NCBI RefSeq assembly: GCF_001941825.1
Contig: NZ_CP019038.1
Coordinates: 2,542,001 to 2,606,000 of the forward strand
Source: Massilia putida
Lineage (GTDB): Bacteria > Pseudomonadota > Gammaproteobacteria > Burkholderiales > Burkholderiaceae_D
Direction: 5' to 3'
Length of the DNA: 64,000 bases
Shown here: in pieces, positions 8,190-16,246 of the stretch
Position numbering within the stretch: position 1 is the stretch's first letter
Layout of the letters: every line of letters starts with the position of its first letter
Translations under genes and position numbers: made by a program
The notes under the pieces: model-generated
Database searches by the model: none
What the model saw: the letters and a program-made list of their open reading frames with translations, nothing else
What the model was told of the DNA's origin: nothing

Positions 8190-10826
8190 ATGGATGGGAG
8201 CCAAGCGATCGCGGCGGGAACTGCGCTGTCGGTATTCAGTCACGATGCACAGCATGACCGCCTGATGCGCCTGGCCTTCCCCCGGGGTGACGGGCCCGAC
8301 GCCGTTCTCCTGCCGAACCGGCTGACGGCGCACGAGGAAGTCTCCCGATGCTTCCGCTTCGAGGTCGAACTCCTGTCCGATGACGCACGGATTCCGTTGA
8401 AGGCGATGATGGCCAGGATGGTGACGATTTCCGTTGTGCGCGAAGACGGCTCGTTGCGCTACTTCAACGGCTACATCACCGAATTCCGGTTCCTGCGCAC
8501 CGACGGCGGTTTTGCGTTCTACCACATGGTGCTGGAACCGTGGCTCGCATTCGCCAGACTCCGCAAGGACAACGTGTCTTTCCACGGCAAGAGCGTCATC
8601 GAACTGACCGAATTGACCTTCGCTCATTACCACCAGGCCGACTGGCATGTGGTCATGACCGGCGACGACCCGCGGATGACCTGCGTGAACCAGTACGACG
8701 AAACCGACTACAACCACCTGCACCGCCGCTGGGAAGACCTCGGGCTGCACTATTGGTACGAGCACCGGGCGGATGGACATACGCTCTGGCTCGGCGACAA
8801 GAGCACGCTCGCGCAGCCGATCGATCCGACCGGGATCGACGATTCCGGCGGGATCCCGTTCCGCGACAAGGCCGGTTCGCTCGAGGACGACGGCATCCGG
8901 GAATGGAGTCCGGTGCGACGCGTCGGCTCCGGACAGACGACCCTGGCCAGCTTCGACTACAAGAACCCGGTTGCGCAGCGCTCGAGCGCCGAGTCCCTGA
9001 ACAACCAGGGTGACGTCTTTCCGTACGAGGTCTACGAGAACACGGGTTCATATGGCTTCCGCACTCACAGCGATGGCGAGAAGCTCGCGCAGCAGCGCAT
9101 GGACGAGCACGACGCGAACACGCAATATTTTGAAGCGCGCGGCAACGATCGTACCGTCCAGCCAGGCCGGTGCTTCAAGCTCGGCGGCCACTTCAGCGCC
9201 GACCTGCAAGCCGCCAGGAACGGCGAAGCGCCGCGCGGCAGCATCGCCGACCGGGCTTACCTGATCCTCTCCGTCGACCACGAAGCCAGCAACAATTACC
9301 AGGCTGGGCCAGGCGCGCCATCGAATTACGAGAACAGCTTCCGGTGCGTGCGCAAGGATATCCAGTGGCGTCCGGGCCGCAACCATAACAGCCAGCCCTG
9401 CACCTGCCCCGCCATCCAGACGGCCATCGTGGTCGGGCCCGCCGGCTCTGACATCCACACCGATGGCTACGGGCGGGTCAAGATCCAATTTCACTGGGAC
9501 AGGCTGGGCAATTACGACGAGAACAGTTCTCCCTGGCTTCGCGTCATGTCGCCGGGTGCGGGCAGCGAATTCGGGAATATTCGTCTGCCGCGGGTTGGTG
9601 AGGAAGTGGCGGTGGTTTATCTCGACGGGAATATTGATCATCCTGTGGTTCTTGGCGCGCTGTACAACTCCACCCACATGCCACCGTGGCAGTTGCCTGA
9701 GCAGCAGGCCTTGACCGGTCTGCGAAGCCGAGAACTCCAGGCGGGCGAAGGAAGCGGCAGAGGCAATCACCTGGTGCTCGACGACACGGCCGGCAAGATT
9801 CAGGCGCAGCTGAAAAGCGATCATCAGTGCAGTCAGCTGTCGCTGGGGCACATTACCCGGATCGAGGACACGACCGGCCGAACGGAACCCCGCGGCGAGG
9901 GGTGGGAACTGGCCACAAACGCGTGGGGCGTTGCACGTGCGGGCCAAGGCATGCTCATCACCACGGAAGCGCGGCCGAACGCTGTTTCCCACATCAAGAA
10001 TATGGGTGAAACGATTCAGCGGCTGTCGACGGCGGCAGACCTACAAGAGCAGTTGACGGGGATGGCGCAGCACTATGGCGCTCAGGAGAAGCAGGAACCC
10101 CAGCAAGCGGACGCCGTTGAGGACCTCAAGTCCCAGAACCAGGGCATCCGGGGCGGCGGCAAAGGAGAGTTCCCGGAATTGACCGAGCCGCACCTTATCG
10201 TCGCGAGCCCGGCCGGGATCGAACTCAGCTCCGCGCAATCCACCCACATCGCCAGCAGCCGTCACACCGCCATCACCAGCGGCAAAAGCCTGTCGATCGC
10301 GAGCGTCGACGGGCTTTTCGCAAGTATTGGCAAGACCTTTCGGCTATTCGTGCACAAGGCCGGCATGAAGCTGATCGCTGCCGGAGGCAAGGTGTCCGTG
10401 CAAGCGCAAGAGGATGACGTGGAGGTCATTGCCAACAAGGTCCTTGAACTACTCAGTGAGACGGATTGGGTTGATATCCGCGGCAAAAAAGGCGTGCGGC
10501 TGCATGGCGTGAACAACATGGTCGAGATCGGTGAGCAGGTCCAATTCTTCACCTCTTCACCTGTGCTATTCCACGGCAACCTGGAAACGTTGCCTGCAAA
10601 AAGCGTATCGCAGGCTTTCAATGAACGCTCGTCCGACTATCGATTTGACCAGGAGGTCAACTTCGTCAACGCGAATATGAAACCGGAGAAGAACATCGCT
10701 TACGAACTCGTGCGCGGCGATGGAACAGTCATCGACGGAAAAACCTCAGCCAGCGGCAGCACCCAAGTTCAGAAATCAGGCAGTTTCGACTCCTACACCA
10801 TCCGCTACAAGGGCGAATTACCATGA
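8190..10826 (+). CDS. vgrG: VgrG (TssI) spike protein with C-terminal extension
   Basis: The 878-residue protein is a T6SS spike. Residues about 25-390 form the gp27-like base (with RYFNGYITEFRFL and a YDETDYNHLHRRWEDLG segment). About 400-490 is the gp5 OB-fold (PAGSDIHTDGYGRVKIQFHW, then a PRVGEEVAVVYLDGN loop). About 500-790 has repeats typical of the DUF2345-type needle. After that comes a tail of about 80 residues from QAFNERSSDYRF to the end, beyond the usual needle, a plausible docking module for the cargo encoded next. CGGAGG precedes the ATG. Its stop overlaps the effector start as ATGA. Confidence 0.93.
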   Translation: MDGSQAIAAGTALSVFSHDAQHDRLMRLAFPRGDGPDAVLLPNRLTAHEEVSRCFRFEVELLSDDARIPLKAMMARMVTISVVREDGSLRYFNGYITEFRFLRTDGGFAFYHMVLEPWLAFARLRKDNVSFHGKSVIELTELTFAHYHQADWHVVMTGDDPRMTCVNQYDETDYNHLHRRWEDLGLHYWYEHRADGHTLWLGDKSTLAQPIDPTGIDDSGGIPFRDKAGSLEDDGIREWSPVRRVGSGQTTLASFDYKNPVAQRSSAESLNNQGDVFPYEVYENTGSYGFRTHSDGEKLAQQRMDEHDANTQYFEARGNDRTVQPGRCFKLGGHFSADLQAARNGEAPRGSIADRAYLILSVDHEASNNYQAGPGAPSNYENSFRCVRKDIQWRPGRNHNSQPCTCPAIQTAIVVGPAGSDIHTDGYGRVKIQFHWDRLGNYDENSSPWLRVMSPGAGSEFGNIRLPRVGEEVAVVYLDGNIDHPVVLGALYNSTHMPPWQLPEQQALTGLRSRELQAGEGSGRGNHLVLDDTAGKIQAQLKSDHQCSQLSLGHITRIEDTTGRTEPRGEGWELATNAWGVARAGQGMLITTEARPNAVSHIKNMGETIQRLSTAADLQEQLTGMAQHYGAQEKQEPQQADAVEDLKSQNQGIRGGGKGEFPELTEPHLIVASPAGIELSSAQSTHIASSRHTAITSGKSLSIASVDGLFASIGKTFRLFVHKAGMKLIAAGGKVSVQAQEDDVEVIANKVLELLSETDWVDIRGKKGVRLHGVNNMVEIGEQVQFFTSSPVLFHGNLETLPAKSVSQAFNERSSDYRFDQEVNFVNANMKPEKNIAYELVRGDGTVIDGKTSASGSTQVQKSGSFDSYTIRYKGELP

Positions 10827-12655
10827 GCGACCAATCCGGACTGAATGAGCGAGGAAATCACCAGGGCGAATTCACGCAGGGTGTCGGCGGATGGGCCGAA
10901 TACACGGTCTACATGACGGAAACATCTGACACAATCCGCCACGATGTCAAGCTACCGCCGCGCAAAGTTCTTCCTGTGATTTTCCTGCCAGGCGTGATGG
11001 GCAGTAACCTAAGGCTAAGCAGGGAACGGCAGAAAAAGCTGGACCGACTAGACAACCGGTCGTGGCGGCCGGACGATATGGTCGGCATCGTGAACGAGGT
11101 AGGTCTTGCGGCTTTCGACACTGACATTGGCGGATGGTACAAAAACGCCACGCCGGCGCAACGGCAACTCATGCTCGATCCGAACGAGACGGAAGTCGAG
11201 TACTACCACTATACCGAGAGCAAAGGACGTTTTGATCCCGAGGGCAAGGAAACGCTGGCGGCGGACCAGCGACATCAAAATGTTCCTGACAGTCTCCAGC
11301 CCATCCCACCCTTGATGGGGCCATCGCTACGAACGGGCCACCTGCCCAATCGCCGGTCGGCTACCGCCAAGCGCGAATCCCCGGCGCAGATAGCAAGATG
11401 GCGCGGCTGGAGCGAAGTCTTGTTCAAAGGGGCTTATGGCCAGATGTTGACAACGGCTGAAAGCTATCTTAACAACATGTTCGTTCATGACCGGATCAAT
11501 CCGAATTGGCAGCGAGTCCTCGCAAACCCGAGCACCTTCGGCGCCGTCGATTTTGATACTGCGTTGACCGAGAAAGATCTGCGCAAAGTCGCCGCTTGCT
11601 GGTATCCGGTCCACGCCATGGGCTACAACTACCTGAAGAGCAACGGCGAATCTGCAAAGGTAATCGCAGACCGCATCCGCGGGCTTGCCACAGGCTACCA
11701 GAAACGGGGTTTCCAATGCGACGAGGTGATTATCGTAACGCACAGCATGGGCGGTCTTCTCGCACGCGCGCTCATCCATCCGAAGTATGGAAATCTGCTC
11801 AACGACCCCAGCGTCAAGGTACTCGGCATTTACCACAATGTGATGCCGACCATGGGCGCCGCTGCGTCCTACAAGCGCACGCGATTCGGCTTCCTTGAAG
11901 GACCTGGAACGATTGCTGAAATCGGGGCACGCGTTCTCGGAATCGATGGGCAAAATGCGACCGCCATCCTGGCCAATGCACCTGCTGCCCTAGAATTGTT
12001 TCCTGGATCGGCCTACGGCAAGGCGTGGCTCAAAGTTTTGGATGGATCAGGGCGCGAGATGTGGAGTTTGCCTAGTAACGAGGAAAGCGCCTTGGAAAGC
12101 ATTTATCTGCAGCCTGCAGACAAGTGGTGGCGGCTATTCAATCCAGATTGGGTCAATCCCGGGCGCGTGAAAATAACAGCCGGCGGAGGCATTGAAGCCG
12201 TGCTGAAACGGGTTGAACTGGCTGCCAGGTTTGTCGAGGACATTAGAGCTACTTTTCACCCGACCAATTGCTATGCCAGCTTCTGTTCGTCGCCGGAACG
12301 CCCCAGCTATGGCGAGATCATTTTCAAAGTAGCCGACCGCGAAGTATGGGATGCCCGCAGCAACGACCTTCCCCCGGTCGAGAGCTGGAAGCTCTTGAGT
12401 GACGATGCCAGAGGGACGCTGAAAGTCCAGGCCGGCGCGCGCATGCTGACCCTCACGCTCCAGCCGCCAACAGCACCTGGGGACGAGACCGTACCCGCTG
12501 AGCGCTCTGCCAAACAGATCGTTGGCAAACTGTTCGTACACGGCCAAACTAAGGGCAAAAGTTACGAACATCAGAACAGCTACTCCGACCGTGACGTACT
12601 GGCGTCCCTGCTGTATTCCATCGTACAAATTGCCAAGACAGCGAAATGGGAGTGA
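10823..12655 (+). CDS. Tle4-like type VI lipase effector (alpha/beta hydrolase)
   Basis: This 610-residue protein has the order of an LCAT/PGAP1-like phospholipase: an early VIFLPGVMGSNLR oxyanion strand (about residues 51-63), a nucleophile elbow T-H-S-M-G with Ser308, a GDETVP motif with Asp554 and a downstream YEHQNSY with His583. These would form the Ser-Asp-His triad. The elbow has Thr where GxSxG enzymes have Gly. The length, triad spacing and a Tli4-like gene downstream fit the Tle4 family, whose members attack membrane phospholipids of competitors in the periplasm. There is no signal peptide, as expected for VgrG-delivered cargo. G+C is lower than in flanking genes. Membership in Tle4 rather than another Tle family is inferred. 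Confidence 0.85.
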   Translation: MSDQSGLNERGNHQGEFTQGVGGWAEYTVYMTETSDTIRHDVKLPPRKVLPVIFLPGVMGSNLRLSRERQKKLDRLDNRSWRPDDMVGIVNEVGLAAFDTDIGGWYKNATPAQRQLMLDPNETEVEYYHYTESKGRFDPEGKETLAADQRHQNVPDSLQPIPPLMGPSLRTGHLPNRRSATAKRESPAQIARWRGWSEVLFKGAYGQMLTTAESYLNNMFVHDRINPNWQRVLANPSTFGAVDFDTALTEKDLRKVAACWYPVHAMGYNYLKSNGESAKVIADRIRGLATGYQKRGFQCDEVIIVTHSMGGLLARALIHPKYGNLLNDPSVKVLGIYHNVMPTMGAAASYKRTRFGFLEGPGTIAEIGARVLGIDGQNATAILANAPAALELFPGSAYGKAWLKVLDGSGREMWSLPSNEESALESIYLQPADKWWRLFNPDWVNPGRVKITAGGGIEAVLKRVELAARFVEDIRATFHPTNCYASFCSSPERPSYGEIIFKVADREVWDARSNDLPPVESWKLLSDDARGTLKVQAGARMLTLTLQPPTAPGDETVPAERSAKQIVGKLFVHGQTKGKSYEHQNSYSDRDVLASLLYSIVQIAKTAKWE

Positions 12656-13805
12656 TCGTGAATACCAAGCCCTTTCTGAAGCGCAGCGCGATCTTGGTCG
12701 GCTCGCTCATCGTTCTGGGGTCGATATTTGGAAACTCCCGCAGCTACACTTACAAGGAGACTGCCGTGCCCACGCCAGTAAAGCTCAGTCCGCGTCTGCG
12801 AGCTCTATTCGAAAAAACGAAGATTCTCTGTTTTGGCCGCTATGCGATCGAGGTACCGCAAGAAGCGCAACTTGTTTGGGGGAGTACCTCTTTCCCTTCG
12901 GAAATAAAAATTATTTCCGGTGGCATCAATGAAGTAAAAGGTGTTGTTGAAAAAAGATTGCAACCCTCGAGCGCGCTGCCGATACAGCCGATGTTAAGTA
13001 CAGCGGGCCCGGTCCAATCGATGATAGTTGGCAAATACGATATTATGAGGATGATTTATCGAAGAAATATAATCTTTATTTTTTCAACACATATGTCAGC
13101 AAAGGCAATCTTACATTTGTCTTAGGAGACGCGACCGAGAAAGGCGAATCCGAAAGTACGGTAATCGCGCGGCAGCTTGCGAAAGCAAAAAGCTTGAGGC
13201 TGCGCGGCGCTGAGGAAGTACCAGCCGAGTCGGGCTTCTGCATCGAACACGCATTCATGCGCGGCGATCAATATGATGAGCAAGAGATGGTAAATGTAGG
13301 TATTTACTTGCCCAGCCTTTCGGACGTGACATTCTCGATCAACTCGAACAAGGATGCCTACGCCGACATTGACAAGACCGAATTCGAGAAAACGGAACGC
13401 GATAAACTATCTCTGCTCGCCCGAATCAAAGCTGCGCAAAAGACCCAAGGCGCGTTGTACCCAAAGCGCGACGTCTTGCGCGAAGGAAAGCGCAACGTGC
13501 AGCACTGGAAAGGCGAGGAGTCCCTTATCCGCAGGCCTGACGGCGCTCACGATTTCGAATGGGCTTTCGTTGGTACGCCAACAGACGTCGCCAACCCGTC
13601 CGAGTTTCACGCCGCGATGTTCACCAAGGTTGCGGATAATACGGTCGGCGCAGCCAAGAAGGCATCCGTCAGCGACGACGAGGCTGTTGCGCTGTGGGAC
13701 AAACTCCTCTCCGGCCTGAAATTCCGGGTTAAAGTGCCTGGAGCGCCGGAAGGTTCGTACTTTATACATCCAGGTAAAGCCGGAACTGCCTCCGCAAGCC
13801 ATTGA
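12646..13805 (+). pseudogene. Tli4-like immunity gene, frameshifted as given
   Basis: Two reading frames together encode one protein of about 386 residues. The first begins at 12646 (or GTG 12658 after a GGGAG), overlaps the effector end, has a membrane-anchor helix (ILVGSLIVLGSIF) and the Tli4-type block KILCFGRYAIEVP. The second frame, open from about 12951 and reading KIATLERAADT at the join, carries the rest (GFCIEHAFMRGD … FEWAFVGTP … LLSGLKFR). The frames join at an A6 run at 12950-12955. One extra A restores continuity. Tli4 proteins sit in the periplasm and block the cognate Tle4 lipase. Loss of the base may be real or a sequencing error. G+C is clearly lower than that of flanking genes. 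Confidence 0.75.
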
Positions 13806-13844
13806 CCTTTGAATCACGGTCTCTGCTCAGGAACGAACGGACTC

Positions 13845-14102
13845 ATGATGAAACATCACGGACGTAATGTAGTTCGCCTCAACGACAAAACCGATCACGG
13901 CGGCCAAGTCATCAGCGCATCCTCGGGCACAACCGTGATGGGCGTGGTCGCAGCACTTCAGGACGACATGACGCACTGTCCCAAGTGCAAGGGTGATTTT
14001 GCGATCAAGACCGACGGTACCGGGGCACGACACGAAGGCAAGTCGTATGCCTATGACGGGGACGTGACGGAATGTGGGGCGCGGCTGATAGCATCACCAT
14101 GA
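13845..14102 (+). CDS. PAAR-domain spike-tip protein
   Basis: This small protein (85 residues) is a stand-alone PAAR protein: the first half reads R-L-N-D-K-T-D-H-G-G then V-I-S-A-S-S-G-T-T-V-M-G, with Zn-ligand candidates at the His of DHGG, the His/Cys of THCPKCKG and ECG near the end. PAAR proteins cap the VgrG trimer and sharpen the T6SS spike. I start at ATG 13845. ATG 13848 and an upstream TTG 13809 are in frame, but only sequence after 13848 looks like PAAR. It closes the vgrG-effector-immunity-PAAR cassette. Confidence 0.85.
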   Translation: MMKHHGRNVVRLNDKTDHGGQVISASSGTTVMGVVAALQDDMTHCPKCKGDFAIKTDGTGARHEGKSYAYDGDVTECGARLIASP

Positions 14103-14148
14103 GTTGAGTAATCGGCCGCGTGACTGCTTCCCACGACTCGTCAAAAGT

Positions 14149-14772
14149 TTAGCCGCGCCCGGTCCTTAAACCATCCAGATACGGATCAATCACACACTTC
14201 CCCAACGCAATCAGATCAAAGTCCTGCGGATCGAACATCCAATTGCGGATCAGCCCATCAATCATGATCCACAGCGCCAGCGCGACCCGCGTCGGATCGA
14301 TCTGACGCGAAATCAGACCCTTGTCGGCGGCCAAGCCGATGCGGCGTTCCGCGCGCGTCATCCAGTTGGCCATATTGCCCTTGCGGCGCTGGCGCACCGC
14401 GTCCATCTCGCCGACGAATTCCACTTTCAGCGTCGCGATCTCGAACACGCGGCGCGCGCCCGGGTCGTTCACGGTCCGGTCCAGCACGGCCAGCATGTGG
14501 TTGCGCAGGTCGACGAGCGGGTCTTCCGATTCGGCCTGGTCCAGCACCTGCATCTCCGCTTCCAGCGGCAGGATCGCGCGCTCCATCATTGCGTTGAACA
14601 GCGCGCCCTTGTCGTCAAAATGCCAATAAATGGCTCCGCGCGTCACACCGGCTGCCGTTGCGATATGCTGCAACGTCGTGCGCGAAACACCTTGCTCTAC
14701 GAACAATTTTTCCGCAGCATCCAAAATGCTGTCACGGGTCGCCGCCGCCTCTTCCTTGGTTCTGCGGGCCAT
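14149..14772 (-). CDS. TetR/AcrR-family repressor of the adjacent RND efflux operon
   Basis: The 207-residue protein has a TetR N-terminal helix-turn-helix at about residues 10-56 (AAEKLFVEQGVSRTTLQHIA then GVTRGAIYWHFDDK) and an all-helical ligand-binding domain, with a MERAILPLEAEMQ start resembling AcrR/TtgR/MtrR. Such proteins repress tripartite pumps and release DNA when they bind hydrophobic drugs. It is divergent from the pump genes over 217 bases that contain a dyad resembling AcrR/TtgR operators, so autoregulation and pump control are likely. Confidence 0.9.
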   Translation of the reverse strand: MARRTKEEAAATRDSILDAAEKLFVEQGVSRTTLQHIATAAGVTRGAIYWHFDDKGALFNAMMERAILPLEAEMQVLDQAESEDPLVDLRNHMLAVLDRTVNDPGARRVFEIATLKVEFVGEMDAVRQRRKGNMANWMTRAERRIGLAADKGLISRQIDPTRVALALWIMIDGLIRNWMFDPQDFDLIALGKCVIDPYLDGLRTGRG

Positions 14773-14810
14773 CCGTCATACTCTCCGTTTTTATAGGTAA
14801 GAAACATTAA

Positions 14811-14832
14811 ACATACACTCGTGATAGTATAT
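14811..14832. promoter_or_regulatory. Putative AcrR/TtgR-type operator
   Basis: An imperfect dyad, ATAC at 14813-14816 and GTAT at 14827-14830 around a central TCGTGA, resembles the ATACATTCGTGAATGTAT-like sites bound by AcrR and TtgR. It lies about 40 bases from the repressor start and in the AT-rich part of the divergent spacer where promoters for both units are expected. The assignment rests on visual similarity only. Confidence 0.55.
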
Positions 14833-14989
14833 CGGGGTTTTCCCAAAAGTCAGCGATAAACCCGAAGCCGTGCAAGAGGAAGCGACGAACGACCCGCGAT
14901 GTGTTGCATTTTTTGAACGGTCGATCGAGCCCTGATCAACAGTGCCGCGGATCGGTTTTGTCCTTTTTTCCACAAGAAGGAAGCATTGA

Positions 14990-16216
14990 ATGCGCTCTGC
15001 CCACTCCTCCCTCACCCTCACCAGGATCGCTGCGTGCACCCTGGTCGCCGTGGCCGCCTTGTCGGGCTGCGGGTCCAAGGATAACGCCCAGGCCGGTCCC
15101 GGCGCCGCCGGCGCCAAGATGCCGCCCCCGCAGGTCGGGGTGATCACCACCAAGTCCCAGCAGGTCGCGCTCGAGACCGAGTTGCCGGCCCGCGTCGAGG
15201 CGATCCGCACGGCCCAGGTGCGCGCCCGCGTCAACGGCGTCGTCCTCAAGCGTCTGTTCACCGAGGGCAGCTTGGTCAAGCAGGGCCAGTCGCTGTTCCA
15301 GATCGATCCAGAACCCTACCAGGCCCAGTTGAACGCCGCCCAGGCCGCGCTCGGCCGTGCCCAGGCCAACCTGACGTCGACCTCCGCCACCGTCGAGCGC
15401 TACAAGCCGCTCGTCGAGGCGCAGGCCGTCAGCAAGCAGGAATTCACGAACGCCGTCGCCGCCCAGAAGCAGGCCGAGGCGGACGTCAATTCGGCCAAGG
15501 CCCAGGTCCGCATCGCCAAGATCAATGCCGACTACGCGAACGTCTACGCCCCGATCTCGGGCCGCATCGGCCGCGCGCTCGTGACCGAAGGCGCGCTCGT
15601 CTCCGCGGCGGAAGCCACGCAGATGGCGCTGATCCAGCAGACCGACAACGTGTACCTGAACATCACCCAGTCCGCCGCCGAACTGCAGCGCCTGCGCAAG
15701 GATGCCGGCAACAAGGGCATCGGTTCGAGCGTCCCCGTGACGGTCGTGATGGACGACGGCACCGTGCTGGCGCAGAAGGGCAAGCTGCTGTTCTCGGACA
15801 TCACCGTCGACCCGACGAGCGGCCAGATCACGTTGCGCGCCCAGGCCGCGAATCCGGACAACGCCCTGCTGCCGGGCCAGTACGTGCGCGTGCGCCTGGC
15901 CCAGGCCGAGCTGCCGTCGGGCATCCTGGTGCCGCAGCAGGCCGTCACCCGCGGCGGCCCGAACGGCGATACCGTCACCGTGATCGGCCCGGACAACAAG
16001 CCGGCCCCGCGCACCGTCAAGATCGGTTCGCAGAACGGCGACAACTGGGTCGTCACGGATGGCCTCAAGGAAGGCGAGAAGGTGATGGTGGACGGCTTCC
16101 AGAAGCTGCAGATGCTGCCGCCGGGTACGCCCGTGCAGCCGGTCGCGTGGACGCCGGTCGGCGCACCGGCGCCGGCAGCCCAGGCGGCCGCGGCCCCGGC
16201 CACCAGCCGCCAGTGA
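14990..16216 (+). CDS. RND efflux periplasmic adaptor (membrane fusion protein), AcrA/MexA type
   Basis: The 408-residue lipoprotein begins with a signal peptide ending in the lipobox AALSGC (Cys at about 27). It then has the barrel-sandwich half-motif (RVEAIRTAQVRARVNGVV), a helical hairpin at about residues 105-170, the second lipoyl half (YAPISGRIGRALVTEGALV), a beta-barrel and a membrane-proximal domain (VVTDGLKEGEKVMVDGFQKL). It bridges the inner-membrane pump and the outer-membrane channel. The C-terminus is a low-complexity Pro/Ala tail. It is the first of three co-directional pump genes, 30 bases before the RND gene. Confidence 0.93.
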   Translation: MRSAHSSLTLTRIAACTLVAVAALSGCGSKDNAQAGPGAAGAKMPPPQVGVITTKSQQVALETELPARVEAIRTAQVRARVNGVVLKRLFTEGSLVKQGQSLFQIDPEPYQAQLNAAQAALGRAQANLTSTSATVERYKPLVEAQAVSKQEFTNAVAAQKQAEADVNSAKAQVRIAKINADYANVYAPISGRIGRALVTEGALVSAAEATQMALIQQTDNVYLNITQSAAELQRLRKDAGNKGIGSSVPVTVVMDDGTVLAQKGKLLFSDITVDPTSGQITLRAQAANPDNALLPGQYVRVRLAQAELPSGILVPQQAVTRGGPNGDTVTVIGPDNKPAPRTVKIGSQNGDNWVVTDGLKEGEKVMVDGFQKLQMLPPGTPVQPVAWTPVGAPAPAAQAAAAPATSRQ

Positions 16217-16246
16217 GCAGGCAAGGCTAGATAAACAGGAACCACA

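Noticed and set aside
12946..12960. Classical programmed -1 frameshift site in the immunity gene.
   Set aside because: The codon phase is GAA AAA AGA, so only one tRNA could re-pair after slipping; the X-XXY-YYZ rule is not met and I see no clear stimulatory stem. Mutation or sequencing error is more likely.
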